Assembly (NCBI GenBank): GCA_018679295.1
Contig: JAHHLP010000236.1
Span: 1-5,097, forward strand
Source of the DNA: Rhodothermia bacterium
GTDB taxonomy: Bacteria; Bacteroidota; Rhodothermia; Rhodothermales; JABDKH01
Reading direction: 5' to 3'
DNA: 5,097 nucleotides
Below are positions 1 through 5,097 of the stretch, piece after piece. A program made the translations under genes and the position numbers. How positions within the stretch are numbered: position 1 is the stretch's first letter; each line of letters starts with the position of its first letter. The notes below the pieces were generated by a model. That model saw only the letters and a list, made by a program, of their open reading frames with translations, was not told where the DNA came from and searched no databases.

Positions 1-87
1 CACGACTCTACTTTCTTCGTGAACCACCAGCCGGCCGACTCAGGCCACCGAGACGTGCATCACCCATTTCAAGAAATAGAATTATGA
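1..87 (+). CDS. Possible 3' end of an unidentified upstream gene (5' truncated)
   Basis: Frame 1 is open from the window edge to a TGA at 85-87, giving a 28-residue tail that ends in HHPFQEIEL. The stop overlaps the ATG of the following lipoprotein gene as ATGA, the usual arrangement for translationally coupled genes. Over its first 19 codons the third positions are mostly G or C, as in the genes of this window. The competing frame, which continues into the lipoprotein, gives an arginine/proline-rich peptide with poor third-position bias. I do not recognise the tail, and 28 codons is too little to prove coding. If real, it is the last part of a gene co-transcribed with the lipoprotein. Otherwise this is simply leader DNA. 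Confidence 0.33.
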   Translation, partial: HDSTFFVNHQPADSGHRDVHHPFQEIEL

Positions 88-452
88 GACTGTCGGCAAT
101 GTCATTTGTTCGCCCCACATTGCGTCAACTCACTGCGTTGGTGTTTCTGGGATCCAGTGCGTTTCTGATGGCCTGCACGACAACTCGCAACGCTGAAGTT
201 GCTGCCGATAGCGAAATAGTGATTGAGGGGATGGTCTCAGTCCGTGGTAATGAACCGTTTACAGGCATCGTGTTAGTGACGGGTGATCGAAACTCATACG
301 TTTTATCGCTAGAGAGTGAGGAAGCGGCGAGCTCAATGCGGCGGCAGGCGCCGGCCCGATTCCGGGTGTCCGGCGTTCCCTATAAGGATCTCTGGCAGGG
401 GACTCACCGTGCCCACCTACAGGTGACGAGTTGGGAGAGGCTCGATCTCTGA
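84..452 (+). CDS. Small predicted lipoprotein, function unknown
   Basis: This encodes 122 residues with a type II (lipoprotein) signal peptide. A basic n-region (R2, R10, R14) is followed by a hydrophobic stretch at about residues 16-30 and a lipobox L-M-A-C with the lipidated Cys at 31. A mature protein of about 92 residues would be membrane-anchored. The mature part, from about residue 44, alternates short hydrophobic strands with polar turns (IVIEGMVSVRGNEPFTGIVL, later ARFRVSGV, then HLQVTSW). This looks like a small all-beta, perhaps OB-like, domain, but the fold is inference. No catalytic residues stand out. The start at 84 is preferred because it gives a full n-region and overlaps the upstream stop. 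An in-frame ATG at 99 would also leave a workable signal peptide. There is no clear Shine-Dalgarno sequence. It is convergent with the flippase gene, with 13 bases between the two stops. I am confident that it is a lipoprotein but cannot name a family. Confidence 0.72.
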   Translation: MRLSAMSFVRPTLRQLTALVFLGSSAFLMACTTTRNAEVAADSEIVIEGMVSVRGNEPFTGIVLVTGDRNSYVLSLESEEAASSMRRQAPARFRVSGVPYKDLWQGTHRAHLQVTSWERLDL

Positions 453-465
453 CCCTACAGCCATG

Positions 466-2046
466 CTAGGGACTTCGGGACAGGAGCGATCGGACCGCGC
501 CCACCCTGATGACCCTCGCGCCGAACAGACCCGCAACGTAGGCTGCGAGCAGCCCGAATTCCGCCGCCAGATTGTCGGCACCCTCGACCAGGTACCATAT
601 TGCGAAAAGAGATCCCGCAAGCGCGAGGAGCGTCGTAACCCGTCCCCACTCATAAGGCATCGGGTAGAATCGGTACATGATGACGCCCAGCATCAATGCC
701 ATGACACCGTAGGCGGCAGCGGTCGCCCACGCGGCCGCCAACATCCCGTATGCCGGAACGAAGAGCGCATTCAGGACGACCGCAACCAGTCCGCCAGCGA
801 GCGTGCAATGCACGAAGTAGATCGTCTTCTTTCGGATGTATGCCCCTGCGGAGAAGTTGTAGTACCACCCCTGAAAGAAGTACGCCAGGAGCGCGATCGG
901 CACGATCGAGAGGCCGAGCCAATATGACCCTTCGATGAGTGTCCGGCCTCCGGGGAGAGGGATAGCTACCAGCTCTTCGGCAAACAATGACACCGCCAGA
1001 AGAACGAACAGGGACGTGGCGGTGAACAACGTGAACACTCGGCTGAACAATGGCTTGGCGTCCTCATCATCCGCATGCTGCAGGAAGAACGGCTGCCAGG
1101 CAAACCGGAACATCTGCACCAGCAGCATCATGAAGATGCCGAGCTTCCACACAGTTCCGAAGACCCCGGCTACATATTGACCGAAGACGGCGTCGGTTGC
1201 CGCACTGCCGGCTGCCTGGCCGACGGCCGTCGCCGCCTCCTGCGCGCGCGCCGCAAGCGCGGACACGTCGATGCTGTCACCGTAGAGTCTTATAACGTTC
1301 TCGCGATCCATCTGAGCCAGGAAGAAGAGGTTAACCCTGTCGGTCAATGCGTACCCGAGGCCGCCCGGCAAAAACGGGAGCCCGAATCGCATCATCTCGC
1401 CCCAGAAGGCCGAGCCAAAACGGAGGCGCAGGTTTTTAAGCAGGAGCGGCGCCAGCAAGACGAGCGAGAGCGCCGAAGACGCCAGATTGGCGATGAAGAT
1501 CGACTCGATACCCCAGCGAAGACCCACAATCAGGAAGACGTTGAGGCCCACGTTCGTGAGGATGTTGGCGATCTTGATGCCCGCAAACGTGACCGGCCGG
1601 TTGGCGAGACGAAGTTCGGCGAACGGTACCACCGCCAGCGTATCCAGCGTGAGAATCGCCACCGCGTAGTAGAGCAGATGAATCCATCGAGTGTCGACCC
1701 CGATAACCTCCAGCATCGGGCCGCGCAGCAGCAGGATGATCACCGAGATCGAAACGGATGTGGCCAGCAGCGACCAGATCGCGATGCTGAAAACGTCTTC
1801 CTTCCGGTCTCGTCCTTCCGATCCCGAAGCGTACTTCAGATACGCCGATTCCATCCCGTACGTATAGAGGATGTTTAGAAAGACGAACGCCGTGTAGAGG
1901 AGGATGACGACTCCGTACACGTCGGGCGCGAAGAACTGCGTGTAGAACGGCACGAGCAGGAACGTAATCAGCCGCCCTACGACCGAGGAGACGCCGTAAA
2001 CGGCTGTCTCTGAGGCGAGCTTCGTGACTCTGGACCGAAAGCTCAT
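466..2046 (-). CDS. Polysaccharide/oligosaccharide flippase (Wzx-like, MATE/MOP superfamily)
   Basis: This 526-residue multi-pass inner-membrane protein should translocate lipid-linked sugar units for surface polysaccharide, as known for COG2244/RfbX-type proteins. The N-terminus shows the family pattern: a short amphipathic start, then YGVSSVVGRLITFLLVPFYT (17-36), an acidic/aromatic turn (PDVYGVV) and a second helix ending in YGMESAYLKY. About 12-14 hydrophobic segments follow, including ones near 91-107, 122-140, 154-175, 182-203, 338-355, 377-392, 412-430 and 434-457. The FGLPFLPGGL segment (221-230) followed by TDRVNLFFL (235-243) matches the mid-protein P-x-x-P/DR region of flippases. 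Residues about 247-287 form an alanine-rich insertion that typical members lack as far as I recall. The start at 2046 was chosen because the longer in-frame reading (ATG at 2196) would run into aroQ and adds 50 Arg/Ser-rich residues with no family resemblance. No good Shine-Dalgarno sequence precedes it. It is last in the minus-strand unit, 58 bases after aroQ. No glycosyltransferases are visible here, so the substrate is unknown. Confidence 0.93.
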   Translation of the reverse strand: MSFRSRVTKLASETAVYGVSSVVGRLITFLLVPFYTQFFAPDVYGVVILLYTAFVFLNILYTYGMESAYLKYASGSEGRDRKEDVFSIAIWSLLATSVSISVIILLLRGPMLEVIGVDTRWIHLLYYAVAILTLDTLAVVPFAELRLANRPVTFAGIKIANILTNVGLNVFLIVGLRWGIESIFIANLASSALSLVLLAPLLLKNLRLRFGSAFWGEMMRFGLPFLPGGLGYALTDRVNLFFLAQMDRENVIRLYGDSIDVSALAARAQEAATAVGQAAGSAATDAVFGQYVAGVFGTVWKLGIFMMLLVQMFRFAWQPFFLQHADDEDAKPLFSRVFTLFTATSLFVLLAVSLFAEELVAIPLPGGRTLIEGSYWLGLSIVPIALLAYFFQGWYYNFSAGAYIRKKTIYFVHCTLAGGLVAVVLNALFVPAYGMLAAAWATAAAYGVMALMLGVIMYRFYPMPYEWGRVTTLLALAGSLFAIWYLVEGADNLAAEFGLLAAYVAGLFGARVIRVGAVRSLLSRSP

Positions 2047-2104
2047 CGTACGTTCGCAGGTTGGCCTTCGCTGCGCGAAACCGGTGACGGTGCTGCGAGG
2101 CCGT

Positions 2105-2536
2105 TCATCGCGAGACTCGCCGCAATAGTGCAGTGACCGCGAGCGCGTAGCCGTCGACTCCGAAGCCGGCGATCTGACCGGCGCATTCAGGAGCAATCAT
2201 GGACACGTGACGGAAGGGTTCGCGAGCGGCCACATTGGAGATGTGCACTTCGATCACGGGTACCGAAATGGCGGCTACCGCATCGCGAAGAGCCACTGAG
2301 GTATGCGTGTAGCCACCGGGGTTGAAGACGATGCCTGCCGCGCCGTCCCTATCTGCGCGCTGAAGTTCGTCGATTAGCTCTCCCTCCACGTTGCTCTGGA
2401 AGAACGAGAACGCGACGTCTGCAAACTCATCGCGCAGGGCCTTCGACAGTTCGTCGAGCGATGCGGACCCATAAACACCGGGCTCCCGACGTCCGAGCAG
2501 GTTCAGGTTCGGGCCGTTGATGACAGCAATCTTCAT
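2105..2536 (-). CDS. aroQ: Type II 3-dehydroquinate dehydratase
   Basis: This 143-residue cytoplasmic enzyme converts 3-dehydroquinate to 3-dehydroshikimate, step three of the shikimate pathway. The length matches the family (about 140-150). All hallmark blocks are visible: INGPNLNLLG (6-15), REPGVYG with Arg17 and the catalytic Tyr22, QSNVEGELID (47-56), NPGGYTHTSVALRDA (72-86), EVHISN with His98 (96-101), and REPFRH (105-110), followed by the FGVDGY segment near the end. Type II enzymes act as dodecamers through an enolate intermediate, with Tyr22-type and Arg17-type residues at the lid and active site. The start at 2536 is set by the family N-terminus, which begins just before NGPNLN. The reading frame opens further upstream (to 2683), but that extension overlaps the MBL-fold gene and is not conserved-looking. 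No Shine-Dalgarno sequence precedes the ATG. It lies 64 bases downstream of the hydrolase gene, and no other aromatic-pathway gene is nearby. Confidence 0.97.
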   Translation of the reverse strand: MKIAVINGPNLNLLGRREPGVYGSASLDELSKALRDEFADVAFSFFQSNVEGELIDELQRADRDGAAGIVFNPGGYTHTSVALRDAVAAISVPVIEVHISNVAAREPFRHVSMIAPECAGQIAGFGVDGYALAVTALLRRVSR

Positions 2537-2600
2537 TGGGCGCCCGGTGGCTAGCGAAAGGGGATGCTGCGAGAAGTTATGAAAAGAGTATCTCTCGTAG

Positions 2601-3389
2601 CTACGATGACGGTGCCACGTCCAGCACCAACGAATCATACGCGAGGTGAACTCCCTCGGGCAACCGGGCATCCGTCTCCTCATGAAGCACGCTGTGCGTC
2701 ATGTGCACAAGCCATGTTTCGGCTGCGCCGATCCTCGCCGCCACCTCGACGGCCTCGTCGATCGTATAGTGCGTGGGGTGGGGTCGGTCGCGAAGAGCGT
2801 CTAGCACCAGGACATCAAGACCGCCCAGTCGGTTAAGGCTGTCATCGGGGACGTGGTTCGTGTCGGTCAAGTACGCGAAATTACCGATGCGATATCCGAA
2901 CATGGGCAGGTCGCCGTGGTCGACAGGTATGGGCACCACCTCAACGACGTGCTCCGGGTCGTACCGGCTGTGTACGAAGAAGGGCTCAGACACGGTGCGC
3001 AATTCCAGGTTTGGAACGCCCGGATACGAACCGTCCCGGAAGATGTATGGAAACATGCGGTCGAGGACCGCGACGGTGTTTTCCCGCGCGTAGCAGGAGA
3101 TGGGCTCGTTCGTGTCAAAGCAGAAGGGACGCAGGTCGTCGAGGCCCACGACATGATCGAAGTGATGATGCGTGAACAGCACTGCGTCGACCCGGCCGAT
3201 ATTGTTCGCGAGGGCCTGCTGCCGAAAGTCCGGACCGGTATCGATGACCAGGTTGACACCGTCGACCTCGACGAATGCGGAGCATCGCAACCGTCGATCC
3301 CTGCTATCTGTGGACGTGCATACCCGGCACGTACAGCCGATGACGGGAATTCCTGTAGACGTACCGGTTCCGAGGAGCGTAACTCTCAT
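2601..3389 (-). CDS. MBL-fold metallohydrolase, PhnP-like
   Basis: This is a 262-residue metallo-beta-lactamase-fold hydrolase. It opens with LLGTGTSTGIPVIGC (5-19), the glycine-rich first loop of this branch. The metal site is complete: THHHFDH gives His74, His76, Asp78 and His79, followed by His158 (VDHGD), Asp176 (YLTDTN) and His229 (LVHMTH). Cys19, Cys21 and Cys24 (GCTCRVC) with His232 match the pattern of the structural zinc site I recall for E. coli PhnP (three Cys and one His). His207 (PTHYT) sits 22 residues before His229, as the PhnP catalytic His does. PhnP opens the cyclic phosphate of phosphoribosyl 1,2-cyclic phosphate in phosphonate breakdown. No phn gene is nearby, so a cyclic nucleotide or other phosphodiester is equally possible, and I give no symbol. 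The start at 3389 is 9 bases after the stop of the 96-residue gene, implying co-transcription. Family assignment is firm; substrate is unknown. Confidence 0.92.
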   Translation of the reverse strand: MRVTLLGTGTSTGIPVIGCTCRVCTSTDSRDRRLRCSAFVEVDGVNLVIDTGPDFRQQALANNIGRVDAVLFTHHHFDHVVGLDDLRPFCFDTNEPISCYARENTVAVLDRMFPYIFRDGSYPGVPNLELRTVSEPFFVHSRYDPEHVVEVVPIPVDHGDLPMFGYRIGNFAYLTDTNHVPDDSLNRLGGLDVLVLDALRDRPHPTHYTIDEAVEVAARIGAAETWLVHMTHSVLHEETDARLPEGVHLAYDSLVLDVAPSS

Positions 3390-3398
3390 CTCGGCAGG

Positions 3399-3689
3399 CT
3401 ATGTGTCCTCGGTGGGGTCGACATCCAGGTCGGATCTGCTGTCCCAGGAGGACTCAAGAATCTCCCGGACGGCGGGCCGGATGTACACCCGGTCGACAGG
3501 AAGGGCCTTCAGGCTTTCTGCGAGTATGGCGAGCCGTGATTCAAGTGGCTGCCGCTTGTTGAGGACAATCACCTGTTCATCGTCGATCCAGCACAGGCCG
3601 CCACGAAATCGACCGCGCTCCGTCCTGACTTCGACGCCAAGCTGCCGCGCAACATCCTCCAGTTCTCGAAGGATCTGATCAGTCTTCAT
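3399..3689 (-). CDS. Conserved small protein of unknown function (96 aa)
   Basis: This encodes a 96-residue soluble protein with no signal peptide or membrane segment. Residues 1-20 form a likely amphipathic helix (MKTDQILRELEDVARQLGVE). A compact beta-like block follows with RFRGGLCWIDDEQVIVLNKR (27-46), then a second helix (LESRLAILAESLKAL, 49-63) and VDRVYIRPAVREIL (65-78). The last 16 residues are acidic and probably disordered (DSRSDLDVDPTEDT). The GG-x-C-x-x-D-x-x-x-x-V-L-N-K pattern resembles a small uncharacterised family that I recall from several bacterial phyla, but I cannot name it or assign a function. The start at 3689 is supported by AGAGGA five bases upstream, the only clear Shine-Dalgarno sequence in the window. 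It lies 35 bases after the RNase E/G stop and 9 bases before the MBL-fold start, so a link to RNA or nucleotide metabolism is possible but is only guilt by association. Confidence 0.8.
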   Translation of the reverse strand: MKTDQILRELEDVARQLGVEVRTERGRFRGGLCWIDDEQVIVLNKRQPLESRLAILAESLKALPVDRVYIRPAVREILESSWDSRSDLDVDPTEDT

Positions 3690-3694
3690 GCTCG

Positions 3695-3700
3695 TCCTCT
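3695..3700 (-). promoter_or_regulatory. Ribosome binding site of the 96-residue gene
   Basis: On the minus strand AGAGGA ends five bases before the ATG at 3689, a well-placed Shine-Dalgarno match that fixes this start. The other genes here have no comparable sequence before their starts. Confidence 0.6.
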
Positions 3701-3711
3701 GGCCTCGGTAA

Positions 3712-3727
3712 GCAAATCAGCAAATCA
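3712..3727. repeat. Two-copy 8-base tandem repeat over the RNase E/G stop
   Basis: GCAAATCA occurs twice in direct succession (3712-3719 and 3720-3727), so TGATTTGC is doubled on the coding strand. The first copy met by the ribosome carries the TGA stop of the RNase E/G gene and the second lies in the 35-base gap. It looks like a replication-slippage duplication. No function is evident. Confidence 0.55.
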
Positions 3728-5095
3728 GGACTTTTCAGAGGGCTGTTTCTGCTTTCCGCGCTGCCCGGATCCTCTACGTGACGAGCCACGCTGCTTTTGC
3801 TTCTGTTTGTCGCGCTCCGGCGCAATCTCCTTGCCAGTCTTTGCGTCAAAGAATTTGAAGTGCGATGGACCGATCGCTTCGTCAGTTTCGAGCCGCAGCC
3901 GAAGTCGAAATTTGAGCGACCACCGGGTAACCAGGCTGGGTACATTTCTCGTGAGAAAAGCTCCAGTGAACGGATGTACCTTCAAGACCAGCGTGCCCTT
4001 GCGCCCGTCCTTCTTGAGCCGCTGGATTCGCTTCTCGATCTGGTCGGTCAGTTTCTCCGGAGCGACGCTGATCGGTTCTCTCGGCTGACTTGGCGGTTCC
4101 TTTTCGACCTGGACTGCCTTCTCCTTTTCCGGCTCCGTGCCGTTGCTCGAAACCAAAGCCTGGGGTGCATCCGCTTGCGTTGTGACGCTCGGTCGGAGCC
4201 TCTGCCGGGTTATCTGAACGACGCCGAAGTCGCTCATTGGCAGGATCTTGGTCACGGCGCGATCCTTTCTGAATTCCTTTTTGAGTTCGTCGTACACCTT
4301 CTTGCGATTACGATCGTCGCGAAGGTCGATAAAGTCGACCACGATGATTCCGCCGAGGTCCCGAAGCCGCAGCTGCTTCGCGATCTGCCGCGCCGACTCG
4401 ATGTTGACCTTCAGGGAGTTTTCCTCCTGGCTTAATCCCTTTCCAGCCCGGCCCGAGTTGACATCGACCACATGCATCGCCTCGGTATGCTCAATAATCA
4501 GGTATCCCCCGCTGGGCAGGTTGACGCGCGACTCAAACGCCTGGGCGACCGACTTGTCAATTCCGGTTGCCGCGAAGACGTGCTTGTCGGACCGGTGGAG
4601 CTTGATTCGGGGCACGATGTGCGGTGCTACCGCATTCACGTAGCTCTTGACGTTGCGATGAAGCCGCTGGTTATCAATGATGATCTTCTCGTACTCCTCT
4701 GAGAACAGGTCGCGAATGATGGAGGAGACCATGCTTACGTCCTCGTGCAGAACGAGCGGCGCCTTGGGATTCTCCTGCAGCTTCTTTTCGATCTTGCGCC
4801 ACTTGTCGACCAGCAGCCGCAGATCGGTGTCCAATACCTTCGCGTTCTTGCCGTCTGCTACCGTTCGTACAATCAGCCCGAAGCCCTTCGGCAGCAGGCT
4901 CTTCGCGAGGATGCGAAGCCGCCGCCGTTCCTTGTATGAGAAGATCCTTCGTGAGACGGCCACGTAGTCCGCGAGCGGTACCAGAACGAGAAAACGACCC
5001 GCCAGCGAGATATCCGTTGAGACCCGGCTCCCCTTATTTGAAATCGGCTCCTTGACGATCTTTACGACCAGTGGCGCTCCCGGCTTGAGGTAGGA
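3725..5095 (-). CDS. rng: Ribonuclease E/G family endoribonuclease (5' end outside window)
   Basis: Endoribonuclease of the RNase E/G family, which processes rRNA and initiates mRNA decay by cutting single-stranded AU-rich RNA. The visible 456 residues start inside the S1 domain (VVKIVKEPISNKGSR, then ISLAGRFLVLVP at about 29-40). The 5'-sensor element GLIVRT is at 73-78; its Arg77-Thr78 correspond to the 5'-phosphate-binding pair of E. coli RNase E. The DNase I-like catalytic core carries the two metal-binding aspartates, Asp211 (HVVDVNSG) and Asp254 (VVDFIDL), and ends in QITRQRLRPS. A C-terminal module follows (LTDQIEKRIQRL, then LVLKVHPFTGAFL and FKFFDAKTGKEI), like that of Bacteroidota enzymes, then a Lys/Arg/Gln-rich tail of about 30 residues. 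The expected CPxC zinc-link is absent. GTG at 4963 is not the start: the frame is open with clear S1 homology to the window edge. About 60-80 N-terminal residues are probably missing. It is the first visible gene of the minus-strand unit. Confidence 0.95.
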   Translation of the reverse strand, partial: SYLKPGAPLVVKIVKEPISNKGSRVSTDISLAGRFLVLVPLADYVAVSRRIFSYKERRRLRILAKSLLPKGFGLIVRTVADGKNAKVLDTDLRLLVDKWRKIEKKLQENPKAPLVLHEDVSMVSSIIRDLFSEEYEKIIIDNQRLHRNVKSYVNAVAPHIVPRIKLHRSDKHVFAATGIDKSVAQAFESRVNLPSGGYLIIEHTEAMHVVDVNSGRAGKGLSQEENSLKVNIESARQIAKQLRLRDLGGIIVVDFIDLRDDRNRKKVYDELKKEFRKDRAVTKILPMSDFGVVQITRQRLRPSVTTQADAPQALVSSNGTEPEKEKAVQVEKEPPSQPREPISVAPEKLTDQIEKRIQRLKKDGRKGTLVLKVHPFTGAFLTRNVPSLVTRWSLKFRLRLRLETDEAIGPSHFKFFDAKTGKEIAPERDKQKQKQRGSSRRGSGQRGKQKQPSEKS

Positions 5096-5097
5096 TT

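Noticed and set aside
463..927. Plus-strand open frame (154 codons) just after the lipoprotein
   Set aside because: It is antisense to the flippase C-terminus, with a charged, His/Arg-rich translation and no domain pattern.
1075..1878. Long plus-strand open frame (267 codons) opposite the flippase gene
   Set aside because: It is antisense to an unmistakable membrane protein and its product is a low-quality mix of Arg, Glu, Asp, Gln and His without hydrophobic core patterns. This is what the reverse strand of a hydrophobic GC-rich gene gives.
2047..2196. N-terminal extension of the flippase to the ATG at 2196
   Set aside because: It would overlap the 3' end of aroQ by more than 90 bases and adds an Arg/Ser-rich stretch unlike flippase N-termini. 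The ATG at 2046 places the first helix where the family has it.
2105..2536. QSNVEGEL in AroQ instead of the common QSNHEGEL as a possible active-site change
   Set aside because: That position varies among functional type II enzymes. The catalytic Tyr, Arg, Asn and His blocks are all present.
2580..2598. AGAG-ATA-CTCT stem with TTTT between the MBL-fold gene and aroQ as a terminator
   Set aside because: A 4-bp AU/GC stem with four T residues is too weak, and terminating here would cut aroQ and the flippase off from the unit. No convincing promoter for them is visible in the gap.
2537..2683. N-terminal extension of AroQ to the ATG at 2683
   Set aside because: It overlaps the MBL-fold gene and precedes the conserved AroQ beginning (KIAVINGPN). 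The extension has no family counterpart.
2853..3539. Plus-strand open frame (228 codons) opposite the MBL-fold gene and the 96-residue gene
   Set aside because: It spans the junction of two well-supported opposite-strand genes and shows no recognisable motif, so it is a shadow frame.
4961..4963. GTG at 4963 as the start of the RNase E/G gene
   Set aside because: The frame remains open upstream to the window edge and encodes clear S1-domain sequence (KEPISNKGSR, ISLAGRFLVLVP), so the GTG is an internal valine codon.
1..5097. Defence, mobile-element or CRISPR content
   Set aside because: I found no transposase, integrase, phage protein, terminal inverted repeats, spaced direct repeats, or abrupt composition change anywhere in the window.

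Overview
This 5.1 kb window looks like ordinary chromosomal DNA from a moderately GC-rich bacterium. The best guess is the Bacteroidota in the broad sense, near the Rhodothermales/Salinibacter side. Three things point there: the C-terminal module of the RNase E/G matches the form I know from Bacteroidota, most starts lack a Shine-Dalgarno sequence, and third codon positions are strongly GC-biased. The assignment is inference from memory, not a search result.

Layout. At the left edge, about 85 bases may hold the tail of an unidentified plus-strand gene. Its stop codon overlaps (ATGA) the start of a small plus-strand lipoprotein gene (84-452). Everything to the right is on the minus strand and probably one transcription unit. 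In transcription order, from the right edge leftwards, it contains: an RNase E/G gene whose 5' end is cut off by the window (3725-5095), a conserved 96-residue protein of unknown function (3399-3689), a PhnP-like metallo-beta-lactamase-fold hydrolase (2601-3389), a type II 3-dehydroquinate dehydratase aroQ (2105-2536), and a 526-residue multi-pass Wzx/MATE-like polysaccharide flippase (466-2046). Gaps between these genes are 35, 9, 64 and 58 bases. The unit ends 13 bases from the convergent lipoprotein stop.

Functionally the minus-strand genes are mixed housekeeping: RNA processing and decay, an MBL-fold hydrolase probably acting on a phosphodiester, the third step of the shikimate pathway, and export of lipid-linked glycans. 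I see no shared pathway. No tRNA, rRNA, CRISPR array, insertion sequence, phage gene or toxin/defence module is visible, and no stretch over 300 bases lacks a gene.

The most notable observation is that the RNase E/G has no cysteine in its 456 visible residues. The CPxC zinc-link expected after the catalytic domain is replaced by a Glu/Lys/Pro-rich linker, while the catalytic aspartates and 5'-sensor residues remain. A secondary oddity is an alanine-rich insertion of about 40 residues in the middle of the flippase. I do not find a convincing previously undescribed multi-gene system.
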